Positions 1 to 8,799 of a DNA stretch of 12,123 nucleotides are shown one piece after another. The notes beneath the pieces are model-generated. The model was not told the origin of the DNA. It did not search any database and was given only the letters and a program-made list of their open reading frames with translations. Location: positions 14,960 to 27,082 of the forward strand of contig CAUDNR010000070.1 in the NCBI GenBank assembly GCA_958430865.1, in the 5' to 3' direction. Positions within the stretch are counted from its first letter, which is position 1, and every line of letters starts with the position of its first letter. The position numbers and the translations under genes were made by a program. This DNA is from Entrophospora sp. SA101. Its lineage: Eukaryota; Glomeromycota; Glomeromycetes; Entrophosporales; Entrophosporaceae.

Positions 1-478
1 TTTTAATTAATAATTGTCAATCATCTTGATAAAATAATTTTTGATCATGGATTGAAAATTTCAATTTCAATCCAATCAAATATTCAATCTCAATCTCAAT
101 ATAATAATTTTTGAAGGCACCCATTATGACATTAATTGGATTTGTTAATCAACTTATATCGAATACCCCAGTAGGACACCCCAATACTACAGGTACACCA
201 GGATCTAATTCAACTTGACAATAATTATCTGTAGTGAATCTAGTAATTATAGGACTAGAATTATAATGCCTAAATTTTGTTTATCCAATGTATTTAAATA
301 TTGTTCACTACACTTTAGAGTGTAAGCATTCTGGGATTACTTGTAGTTGAAGAGTAATGGGAAACCTAAAAGTGGATTGTTTGATATCTTTTGGAAATCC
401 ATTAAATGTTTTGGAAAAGTATAATTTGTAAATTGCTTTTGATAAATTAACTAATTTTGCGGCAATGGTAACTACCAT
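1..478 (-). pseudogene. decayed coding frame of unknown identity
   Basis: On the minus strand one frame reads from an ATG at 478 to a TAG at 308 (56 codons, including SKAIYKLYFSKTFNGFPKDI and FRFPITLQLQVIPE). After three stops between 310 and 281 the same frame resumes at 280 and runs to a TGA at 151, including DNYCQVELDPGVPVVLGC and PTGVFDIS. Past that stop it reads on with LTNPINVIMG. The residue composition looks protein-like rather than random AT-rich DNA, but I recognise no family. A weak splice from 382-385 (an AG followed by GTTTCC) to the TTTAG acceptor before 272 would keep frame, so a spliced gene with fewer defects is possible. The remaining TGA at 151 argues for decay. The start codon lies in a copy of the minisatellite motif found downstream. 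Confidence 0.3.
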
Positions 479-596
479 TATAAAATAAATACGGCTGCTG
501 CAAATTTTATTTTACACATAATTTCACTGTAAACGAATGACTGACTAATTGACTAAGATGACTAATAATACTAATGACAATAATTGAAAACTATCT

Positions 597-768
597 CCGG
601 CAGTCATAGTTATTTCTGGCAGTTGTAGTTATTTGCGGTGGCAGTATCTATTTGCAGCAGTCGTATCTATTTACGGCAACTGCATCTATTGGCGGCAAAT
701 GGCAGCTACCAACAGCTATTTACGGCAATGGTAGCTACCAGCCCAGTCATTTACGGCATGGTAGTAAT
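597..768. repeat. degenerate 19-bp minisatellite grading into 30-31-bp units
   Basis: Five consecutive 19-bp units begin at 597, 616, 635, 654 and 673. Their consensus is roughly a CGGCAGT-like head followed by (G/C)TAT(C/T)TATTT. Two longer units follow at 692-721 (30 bp) and 722-752 (31 bp), each gaining a GGCAGCTACCA-type insert, and a partial unit ends near 768. A further copy of the long-unit core, GCGGCAATGGTAACTACCA, occurs at 460-478. The open plus-strand frame across this block is a by-product of the repeat and is not annotated as a gene. Confidence 0.8.
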
Positions 769-1182
769 ATTTTTGTTACTTTTAGAAGAACTTTCTGATA
801 AATTATTATCATCATCATTATTAAATCTATCAGATTTTGGTGTTTGTTGAATAATAAACTTTTTGGAACAGTTTTTGGAATAGTAATTGGGGAATTTGTT
901 CTGTTAGCTTTGGCTAAATTTAACGTTCGAATTTATTAAATTTAAGTTTTTGTTTTTAATATCAGTATTTTTACCAATATTCTTATTATTGTTATTACCA
1001 TTAACACCACTATTACTATTACCTCTACGTTGTTTGAATTATTATTCTGTAACACTATCCAAGACTGTCTTGCTGGATTTTGAGTGCACGGTTGATATTG
1101 GAGTTGCACACCACCAACGTTCATATTTGTTTTCTTTCGAGAAGAATTTATATGTAGTGGTTAGTTTTATTAAATTAAGTAA
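751..1182 (-). pseudogene. Asn/Lys/Ser-rich decayed frame interrupted only by TAA codons
   Basis: A single minus-strand frame of 144 codons from 1182 to the TAA at 753-751 contains only three internal stops, at 1044-1042, 1041-1039 and 906-904, and all are TAA. Between them the translation is protein-like: ERWWCATPISTVHSKSS near 1120, then SGVNGNNNNKNIGKNTDIKN near 1000, then QNKFPNYYSKNCSKKFIIQQ near 890, then an Asp/Asn/Ser-rich tail. Each stop sits beside Gln, Glu or Ser codons, so each could be a CAA-to-TAA transition. There is no ATG at the upstream end, so it would be an internal or 3' exon of a lost gene. No family is recognised. The low-complexity composition itself lowers stop frequency, so confidence is modest. 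Confidence 0.3.
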
Positions 1183-1805
1183 TTATATAAATAGAAAATG
1201 AATTATTACGAAAAGGCTATTTTCAAAATTATTGGTTAGTGTGTACGTGAATAGTTTGTAATTCTTTTTGAAATGAATGACTAGGTATCTATAATGATTA
1301 GGACCACCCAGTGGACCGCTTGTACAAAGAAAAAAAAAGAGGTTCCCTCGCTATTTAGGATAAGTTTATATTTGAAAATTCTACACAAACCATTATAACT
1401 ACGTATCACACTTGAAAAACAAATCACGAAAACATTAGTAAACTTGTGCATTGTAAGTAATAAAGCTGTTGCCACTGTGCTTAGTCTGAAGTAACAGGAA
1501 TAACTGATCTTTCTATTTCTAAAAGGGAAGTCATTTAGATATGGGTGGGTGGTGGCTGACAGGCGAATATTGAAATATCTGATTGATTTACACTTCTAAT
1601 TGTTAAAATTTTTATCTAAATCTTTATACATTCGTATTATTATTTATTTATTAAAAAAAATATAATAATTGATTAAAAAAAATCTTTGTATACTAAAAAA
1701 AATTTTTTTAAAAAAAAATTTCAAATTTACAAATTTATTATTAATATTCACAATTAAATAATATTATTTACCAACTTGCACACAAAATAAAAAATTATAA
1801 TACTT
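1183..1805. other. AT-rich intergenic stretch, no gene seen
   Basis: No credible coding frame or RNA gene is visible. The stretch has a less AT-biased part (about 1290-1560) and then long A and T runs from 1640 to 1800. The short open frames here lack family motifs and codon structure. Confidence 0.5.
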
Positions 1806-1811
1806 TTTATT
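1806..1811 (-). terminator. candidate AATAAA polyadenylation signal of the USP gene
   Basis: The minus strand reads AATAAA at 1811-1806, about 52 bases downstream of the ubiquitin-protease stop codon at 1865-1863, in an A/T-rich stretch. Position and orientation fit a 3' end signal. In DNA this AT-rich, chance occurrences are common. Confidence 0.35.
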
Positions 1812-1862
1812 ATATATATTATAATATAATAATGTTATATATTTTAAACAAACTAAATCAAA

Positions 1863-4278
1863 TCAGTTGGATTTCATATAGAACAAGATGTAGGCCAACC
1901 GATCAGTTGGCTGAGTAGGACACTCAGCTAGCGCCACATCCTCAGCTGATATCGGCGTGATCACCGTATCATCAATGTGGAGCCATTCAGCATTCTGACG
2001 AAGAATATCACAGGTGTAATGTCCCCCCATTGCCGATTTTCCATGGTGGTAGACCACTAATTAAAAAAAAAAGTAACCATTTTAATATTTGCAAAAGCGA
2101 CAAATCAAAACAATATTAATAAATAATAATAAATAATAATAATACATACCACCGAAAAGTTTATATTCTGCCGGTTGAGATGGCCGGCGACTAGGAGCAA
2201 ACATATCTATTTGTTCGAAATAGATATGATAAAATTTTAATAAAGAATTTGTCTTTTCCTAAAAAAATTCATATTTAAACTTACCGGCTTGAATATTTAA
2301 TTTTGCTGGATAACTAATAAATTTGCTCAATTTTTGCGTACCGCCGACATTATCGTAAACAAATCTTTTCAAATGGAGTATAAGTATTGGTGGTAACGTT
2401 TGAATAGATAAGTTTTTTGTAGCCTGGATCTATTTTTTTTTTTTTTTTTTTTACGAAAAAAATTTAATAAATACAATAAATTAATTATTATAGAAAAAGA
2501 AAAGGATGAAAATTTTACATTTCCTCCTTTTTGAGTAGAATAAAAATCATCCACACGTTCAGGAGCTGTAAGGTTTTTTAAAGCATCACCAATGGTCTTG
2601 ACATCATCAGGCTAATAGAAAAGTACATAATTAATAATTGATAAATGGTGAAACTATCGAAAAAAGAATAAATACTTGAATATCTAATTGTAAAGACTGA
2701 TAAGGTTGTAAAGTGATTGAATCATTGCTTCCAGGACATTTCAAAACAGATCTAAATTGCCCTCCGAATATTCTACTGACAGGAGTTTCTTGAATTTCAT
2801 TCTGTAATATTAAAATTATTAATAATTTAAATAAAAATTAATAAGTAGATGAAACCTTTATACTAACAGTTCTAGTGTAACTCGTTTTATTTCTTGGACC
2901 TACTTCCATCCATTCACCATCATTTTTACCATTTGTTCTATATTTTGTATTTTTATCTGGTTGTGTAACAATATTTTTATTTTCTTCTTGAACTAAAATT
3001 GTATTAATAAATAAAATTAGCTTTAAGTCAAATTATTATCAATTATTTAATTAATTTACATGTTAAAAATTCTTCATGTAAACCATCCAGTAAAAAGCAT
3101 AAAAATTCTTCTGCATCCTCTTGCCGCCCCTTCATGGAATTGAAGCGTTTAAGGCCTCTTAAAGCATAATATACATATTCAGGTAAAAATGGTTCACCAT
3201 ATTCTATTTTTTTTTTTTTTTTTGAATATGATCCAATTAGTACGAGGAGGTTTGATTTTTTTTATTAAATATAAATATACCTAAAAAGAAATAAAAACAT
3301 TCATTACCTTCGGCATTATCGCCAAGCTTTGATTGTTTATACTCATTCATAAACATAACACTAAAATAATAATAATTTATATCAAGATAATATCGTTGAC
3401 AACAAGGAATATACGTAAAGATTAGGTTAAAATACTCACAGAGAATCTATGAGTGGAGTTTTGCTTTTAAAACTATGAGCTACTTCTTTACTAACAGTCA
3501 TGAGTAGGTTGTATAATGGAGGACAATGAGAAAGCGGTTGTAAAATCTATTGGAAAATTAAATATTAAATGATTAAATATAATTGGCTAAATAGTAAAAA
3601 TTTAAAAGATGAAGTGGAATATGTGAAATGTAATATTTACGGCATTCATGAAACATGTGTTTCCATTATTCATAAGACCTCGAGGTTGAATAAAAGTTCC
3701 TTTTAACGACAGTTCATAACTTTTCAAAATGCCTTAATTGTATTTGAAAGTCATTTAATTTATTTATATATATATGCAAATTTATAAGAATCTCAATACA
3801 TAATAACGAAATTTATACCTGTCAAGCCATTCAAAATAGGCTTACCGTTGGGCAACGAGACAGAAGATTTCCTTTGTTTCGCAAATGTTGAAGAGCTTTG
3901 TAATTTTGGAGTGGTATTATTAGATTTTTGAGGAGTAGATTGTGCAGAATTATGATTATTTGCACCATTTGTACGAAGAAGATCAGCCCATCTTGCTGGT
4001 GTGGATTTAGTGGTTGAAGAAGCAGCGGAAGATTGGATTTCGTTGGAAAGATCACTTTTGCCATTAATAATCTGAGATGTAGTGGGACTTGTATTAGTGC
4101 TTGTATTAGAAGAAGATGTATATGATGACGATGATGATGACGATGATGACTTTGTTGGTGATGGTAATGATAGTGACTTAAGTTTTGAAGATTGTATTGA
4201 AGAAGTCGTAGCAGTAGTTATTACGTTAGGTAAATTTGCTCTTTGCGACGATATTAAAGTAATATTATTATCGTTAAT

Positions 4279-4334
<56 letters not shown>

Positions 4335-4419
4335 TGTTATTGTTATTATTATTATTATTATTCGATTCTTTAGTTGGTGGTGATTTAATTATTGTTGATG
4401 ATAATAGTAATGATGATTG

Positions 4420-4498
<79 letters not shown>

Positions 4499-4548
4499 AA
4501 TGATGATAATGAAGAAGTTGTAATGATCCCAATGGCTGATATGCTTAA
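1863..4548 (-). CDS. USP10: USP10/Ubp3-type ubiquitin carboxyl-terminal hydrolase, 5' end missing
   Basis: This is a cysteine protease that removes ubiquitin from proteins; the USP10/Ubp3 family acts in stress-granule, trafficking and proteostasis pathways. Eleven exons join in frame: up to 4548-3819, 3732-3641, 3546-3440, 3360-3308, 3203-3060, 2992-2856, 2801-2676, 2611-2519, 2429-2285, 2206-2150 and 2056-1863, giving 625 visible residues. The N-terminal part is Ser/Asn-rich (poly-Asn at 4276-4361, poly-Ser from the triplet repeat) and contains ARWADLLRTN. The catalytic domain shows the Cys box QPRGLMNNGNTCFMNA (Cys about 270), the QEDAEEFL box, LPPILILHLKRFVYD, and the His box VVYHHGKSAMGGHYTCD (His about 574), followed by LHIDD (Asp about 590). 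The His box and the LKRF region resemble USP10. No ATG exists in frame between the TGA at 4551-4549 and exon 2, so the start codon is absent. The first visible exon enters the GAT repeat shared with the opposite-strand SET gene. Confidence 0.9.
4276..4361. repeat. (ATT)n microsatellite encoding poly-Asn on the minus strand
   Basis: This is an almost pure ATT/TTA triplet run with a few ACT and GTT interruptions. In the minus-strand USP frame it reads as about 25 Asn codons with a Ser and near-synonymous changes. The plus strand reads poly-Leu, which is a shadow. Confidence 0.85.
4421..4498. repeat. perfect (GAT)26 triplet repeat at the USP/SET junction
   Basis: Twenty-six uninterrupted GAT units occupy 78 bases. 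On the plus strand in the SET frame they encode poly-Asp leading into NDDNEEVVMIPMADMLNH. On the minus strand in the USP frame they encode poly-Ser. Flanking imperfect GAT/AAT units lie at 4396-4420 and 4499-4510. Both flanking genes lose their 5' ends at this tract. Confidence 0.95.
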
Positions 4549-5535
4549 TCATAAGACAGGTTATAATAACGTATGTGTGATATTTATACAAATAATATTT
4601 ATATAGACTAATACTATGCCTAATATTAATTCATTCTGATATTTATTTTTAAAGGCAAGATTATATCAACATAAAGGTTCATCATTACAAATGATCGCCA
4701 TCAAAAAAATAAAAAAGGGTGAACAAATTGTAAATATTATTTCTTCTTCTCTTTGTTTTTTTATTGATTAAAAAATAATTTTTCAGAGTAAGAAAGGAAA
4801 TAAATCATTTGCTTATATATTTCTTTATTATATGCATTTTTAAGTTTAATACTTATGGAGATTTATGTAATGCAGGTAATTACTTTATAAAAAATATTTT
4901 TAATCAATATTTAACATTAAAACTAATTAATTTTTAATAAATTATTTATTAGATTTATTGAGAAAGTATGGATTTGTTGATGATGACAATATTCATAATA
5001 TTGTTGAAATAAATGGTCAATTAGTAATTGATATTTTGTCAAATGATGATGATAAAATTAAGGAGAAAAAGGTGATTTATAGTATTTGCTATATATATAT
5101 ATATATATATATACATATATAAATTATAAATTTACTATGTATGCTTTTTTTGTATTAGATTGATTGGTTACTTAAAGAAGATATATTGGATGAGTGTGTA
5201 AATTTTAGTTTTAATTAAAGATCAATTGGAATATAGATTTATATTTTATATTTTTTTAGTGTCTTTATATTAGATAAAAGTGGTGAAATTCAATCAGAAT
5301 TAATAATTGCTGGTAAATTTTATAACTACTATTCATTTTCATTTTTTATTTAAAAATTAAATTTAATATTTTTTATAATTAAAAAGCAAAAATCATGACA
5401 ATGGATAAATCTCAATTTATAATGTTGAAAAAACACAAGAAATCATTACCAAACAACCAAATTACAACTGATATACAACAATCACTAATCAAATTATTAC
5501 AGAAACAGATGTCAATCTATAAAACATCTATTAAA
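4421..5535 (+). CDS. SET-domain protein methyltransferase fragment (SETD6/RKM4/LSMT class), both ends missing
   Basis: Members of this class transfer methyl groups from S-adenosylmethionine to protein lysines. Seven exons join in phase: up to 4570, 4655-4729, 4845-4875, 4953-5071, 5159-5193, 5260-5312 and 5387-5535. After 26 Asp, the visible protein has the second half of the SET domain: MIPMADMLNHKTGYNNARLY (the Asn-His cofactor-binding motif), then KKIKKGEQI joined to FNTYGDLCNADLLRKYGFVD (the conserved NTYG segment). A C-terminal part resembling the Rubisco-LSMT substrate-binding domain follows, with LIKLLQKQMSIYKTSIK. The first half of SET, including the Gly-rich cofactor loop and the start codon, is absent: the DNA upstream is the antisense of USP exon 1. 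A last exon at 5602-5643 (LLIPDLERRNL then TAA) can be drawn but overlaps a better MUS81 exon on the other strand. About 204 residues are visible; the class usually exceeds 400. The family call is firm; the exact subfamily is not. Confidence 0.82.
5090..5113. repeat. (TA)n microsatellite in a SET intron
   Basis: About 12 TA units lie inside the intron 5072-5158, between the GTGATT donor and the TATTAG acceptor. No coding effect is expected. Confidence 0.85.
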
Positions 5536-5588
5536 GTATATTGTTTGCTTTATTTGACATAATTTCCTTTTTTTAAAAAATTTTTTTT

Positions 5589-7228
5589 TTAATAACAATA
5601 GATTATATTATTAATACCAGACTTAGAAAGACGGAACTTGTAATGCGAAAATTTTATGATTAGTATATATGTACACAAGCACAAAAAAAAACCAAATAAA
5701 ATAAAAATTTTAATATCTCATCCATAAAAAAAATTTTTTTTCAAACCTTTTGTTCTCTAAATCTTCCATCTTTGATACTTCCTATCAAATCATCCATTCT
5801 TTTCCTTTCAATAATATAGTCTAATACAATTTCTTCATCTTTTGTGGTTGATCCATATTTTTTAGCCACCCATAAAACATCACCAAGTTCTAAACTTCTA
5901 ACAGATAATTTCACTCCTCTGTTTATTAATGCATCTTGTATAAAATCTCGATCTTTTGCCAACTTAATTTCACGTGTATCCAAAACAAGGATTACCTCAA
6001 ATGTACCAGGTAACAACTCAACATGCTTGAAATTATCAAGTAAATCAAATGAATTATCATTATCATTATCGTTATCATTATCATTATCATTACCATAATC
6101 ATTAATATCAGAATCAAAGGCTAATCCTTGATCAATTTGAAAATTACCCTCAAAATCATAGTTTGGTAAATTAATATTATTGGAACAATATGGTTCTAAT
6201 GTCAAAACAGGTTCAGCAGTCAAATTATCTTCAATTTCAATAGCTCCCTGCTGGTTTCCTTCAGTGTTACTAGCCACACTTTCTTTTATTTCTATAGTAT
6301 CACTTTCATTGACATTTTTCTCATCATTTGAGTTTAGCTGGTTTTCATCAACTGTATTTATAGCCTCATGCCCTTGTTCGATTTGAATATCGGCCATTTG
6401 TTGAGCAACTGACATGCCAATATCTGTTAATGAAAACCTTGAGGGACATCCACTTTTATATACATAATCTCTTTCTAACAAAATTTTCACAGAACTCCAG
6501 GCTGTGTAATGTTTTCTACGATTGTTTGATACTTCAAAGGATGTATCAGAATATTTTTGAGCTTCCCTTAACAAATCTGATTTTGTCATACTGTGAGTCA
6601 ATTCATCTTTATAAGATTTGTATAATGCTACCATGATTGCATAGGGACCAGTACGATATTTTGGAACATATGTTTTTGATGATGTGGCTTTTTTTCTTTT
6701 CTTTGGTTCAAAGAAATTAGAATTTCTTTTTTCTTGATCTTGATTTATATTTTCTGTCACAACAACTTGCTTAGAACTTGAGATTTCATCTTGATATTAT
6801 TATAATATAACAAGGTTCATTTATTAATAATAAAAAAAATAAATACATAATTTGACAGAACTAAATAAATTTACCAGGAGGTTCAGGCATGGTCAAATCA
6901 TGTTCATCACAATGTTCTTTTAATTTTTTCTCTAACTTTTTGCAAATGATAGGACCAATACCACTTAAAATAGCTGCTTCCCTTGGATGATTAAATGGTA
7001 ATGGATATACTGACATGGACTCAAAAGCCTATATATAATAACATATTTAATATGCATTGATAAAAATAGTATTATTATTAATATAAAAATATTATTATTA
7101 AAAACCTTTTTGTACGTGTAATAAAGTTTGGTATTATTATTATCCTTGGCATTTTCCATCCAAACTTTTAACCACTCAAGGTATAAAGGATTTCCACACA
7201 CTGCTAATGTATCTTGTTTACGCGACAT
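5589..7228 (-). CDS. MUS81: MUS81 structure-specific endonuclease, 3' end missing
   Basis: MUS81 with its EME1/Mms4 partner cuts branched DNA (3' flaps, forks, nicked Holliday junctions) in the nucleus. Four exons join in phase: 7228-7106, 7028-6875, 6789-5747 and 5636-5589. The start ATG at 7228 follows an A-rich leader and yields MSRKQDTLAVCGNPLYLEWL. Exon 2 carries the N-terminal helix-hairpin-helix (YPLPFNHPREAAILSGIGP). Residues near 130-200 contain YRTGPYAIMVALYKSY and YTAWSSVKILLERDYVY (winged-helix region). An acidic linker with an Asn-Asp repeat follows. The ERCC4 nuclease domain begins at VILVLDTREIK (about 359-369), with GD near 395-396 and the catalytic ERKRMDDL near 420-427. The third intron (5746-5637) then joins REQK to FRLSKSGINNIIY, matching the family motif. 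The frame stops three codons later (CY, TAA at 5591-5589), about 455 residues in. The rest of the nuclease domain and the C-terminal HhH2 are missing, so the product shown would probably not pair with its partner normally. Confidence 0.88.
6055..6100. repeat. (AATGAT)n hexanucleotide repeat encoding Asn-Asp in MUS81
   Basis: On the minus strand alternating AAT and GAT codons give NDNDNDNDNDNDN within the linker between the MUS81 winged-helix and nuclease regions. It preserves frame in multiples of two residues and probably varies in length between nuclei or strains. The plus-strand Leu-Ser run is a shadow. Confidence 0.8.
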
Positions 7229-7854
7229 TTTTTATGTTTTCACTAAAACGTTAAAATAAATCTGCCTTTTTTTTCAAGGATTTTATATACTAGTCTGATA
7301 ATAATAACTGATTGATTACTGCAGTCAGGAATTTTACCAAATTTGGAATACAAAAATTGATCGACAATAAACGTTCGCGAGTTTAGATAAATGTAAAATA
7401 TTATATGTATTGATATATTGATATGTTTGTTAAATTCATTATAACTAAACAAATAATTGTCCCGAATATTCTAAATCTTTAATAAATTTATAATCAAAAT
7501 AAAAAGAATGGAATGGTGTTTTATTCACTAAAATCAGAAAAAGAATTTTTCTACAGATTATGAAAGAGCAAGTTATTTCGATAGTTACGATTAGGAGGTT
7601 TTAATATCAATATATAGTGTGCAAAACAACCAGATTTCTTTCTGTTTCAATAATTTTAAACCAGTACTTTGTCAAAATTAGTACCCAGATCTTAATTAAT
7701 CTTAGTGTGCTAGAATTGAATCAAGAAATTTACCAAATAAAATATATAGCAATAATGTATTTAATTTATTTACTTAATTTTATAAATATTTTTAATAAGT
7801 GAATTATACTTTTTTCAATGAAACTCAGAACATATTGATATAATATCTTCATAC
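7229..7854. other. intergenic stretch between MUS81 and the LamG gene
   Basis: No family-like frame is seen on either strand. The MUS81 promoter must lie just above 7228; no clear TATA box is evident. Short open frames at 7243-7452 and 7617-7802 have hydrophobic AT-driven composition and no motif. Confidence 0.45.
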
Positions 7855-7897
7855 CTGTTTAAAAAAATCATTGACAACAATTAAAGATTCCTTGCTT
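7855..7897 (-). pseudogene. possible out-of-frame 3' exon of the LamG gene
   Basis: On the minus strand a TTTTTAG acceptor ends at 7898, and SKESLIVVNDFFKQ (7896-7855) is followed directly by a GTATGA donor. The segment reads like coding sequence with proper splice borders. It does not keep phase with the TTG|GTAGGA donor at 7999/7998: the joined frame would read KQGIFNCCQ and then stop. Either a small indel has broken the gene, or another donor is used. Confidence 0.3.
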
Positions 7898-7974
7898 CTA
7901 AAAATTTAAAAATGATTGAAAGGAAAATAAGGTCATTATTGTGAGCCATTGGATTGGATAAAAATCCCATAAAT

Positions 7975-8747
7975 CTAAAAGACTAAAAGGTGTCCTACCA
8001 AAAAGTTTTTTTCCACTTCTTTAGCAGAAAGGCGCCAATTAAAGTAACGAAAATTGCTATTTAATAAAAATGGGCATTTAACATTTTTGTGATTTCTGTA
8101 ATCATATGTCGACTTCATTATTGTGATAGATAATACCTAATTTCACCAGTAAACCCTTGGTCAAATGCTGATCCAATATGCAATGGTCCAGTGTTGAACA
8201 GAACCTTTTGCGTCTGAACATTCTCGATGCCATAGAATCCGATCCATGAAGAATCTATGTAGAGGTCTAATCTCTTTTTAAAATCAGAAAGAGTGTAGCT
8301 TATATGGTGCCATTTATTCAACGAAAGCTTGGCGGTAGTCTCACCAATTCCAGCATCACAGGCCCAATTGCCTGAGAAACGGGCATACAGTGTAGTTTTG
8401 TTTGGATGCAACCAGAGTCCAGGAGTGCGGATAATATTTTCAGTGCCTAAATATATGTGTATTTACACATTTACACAGTTTTAAAGGTGTTGGTTAGACA
8501 GCTAAGAAACAAATAAACAATCACATTCTCAGGGATATTCAGAACTCATTCTTGCAAAAAATCAACCTTTATGAAAAATGCAGGCCCAATTAGAACTAAT
8601 ACTTTTAACTTTCAGATACAGAGTCACTGAAAGCTCATCATTTACCATGGGCAACTCATCATGTTGCACAATTTTATTTTCAGAAGCAGTTAGGAAAATG
8701 GGGTCTGTTATAATTTCACGGAACTCTTTTACAATAATTTTCTTCAT
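7975..8747 (-). CDS. LamG/concanavalin A-like domain protein
   Basis: Three exons join in phase: 8747-8567, 8446-8137 and 8056-7975, giving 190 residues. The order of motifs is a short N-terminus, SVTLYLKVKSISSNWACIFHKG (early beta strands), TENIIRTPGLWLHPNKTTLY, SLNKWHHISYTLSDFKKRLD with LYIDSSWIGFYG, GPLHIGSAFDQGFTGEI, then SNFRYFNWRLSAKEVEKNFL. The pattern W-H-H-I followed by L-D-L-Y-I-D and a closing G-F-x-G-E-I-x-x-F-R-Y-F-N is typical of LamG/laminin_G_3 jelly-roll domains that bind carbohydrate or protein. There is no signal peptide or membrane segment, so an intracellular location is inferred. Stand-alone LamG proteins are plausible in AM fungi; I cannot name a ligand. The frame ends VGHLLVF then TAG at 7977-7975. 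A GTAGGA donor at 7998 and a separate exon-like segment at 7896-7855 suggest the native 3' end may differ. The ATG at 8747 is the first in frame and is preceded by a TATA-like box. Confidence 0.75.
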
Positions 8748-8785
8748 TTTTCTGAATTGAAAAAAAAAACACTAGATGGGCCCTT

Positions 8786-8793
8786 TTTATATA
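8786..8793 (-). promoter_or_regulatory. TATA-like box upstream of the LamG gene
   Basis: The minus strand reads TATATAAA at 8793-8786, about 40 bases upstream of the ATG at 8747, followed by a GC-richer GGGCCC. This spacing allows only a very short leader. It may be chance in AT-rich DNA. Confidence 0.3.
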
Positions 8794-8799
8794 TGTTCA

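Noticed and set aside
942..1201. Open frames on both strands rich in Leu/Ile/Val, as small membrane proteins
   Set aside because: The hydrophobic runs come from ATT/TTA triplets. The alternative minus-strand frame is more protein-like but interrupted.
2369..2554. 61-codon minus-strand frame with a Lys run
   Set aside because: It is USP exon 2611-2519 read through into its intron and the poly-A tract.
4082..4606. A single plus-strand open frame with poly-Asp, poly-Leu and an ADMLNH motif
   Set aside because: Only the part from the GAT tract onward is SET coding. The part before it is the antisense of the USP N-terminal exon, and poly-Leu is the shadow of poly-Asn.
5695..5700. AATAAA as a polyadenylation signal for the SET gene
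   Set aside because: It lies inside the MUS81 intron 5746-5637, beyond the point where SET coding is lost, so it is probably incidental.
5844..6636. Three plus-strand open frames of 68-84 codons
   Set aside because: They lie antisense to the long MUS81 exon 3, and the Leu-Ser run is the complement of the Asn-Asp repeat.
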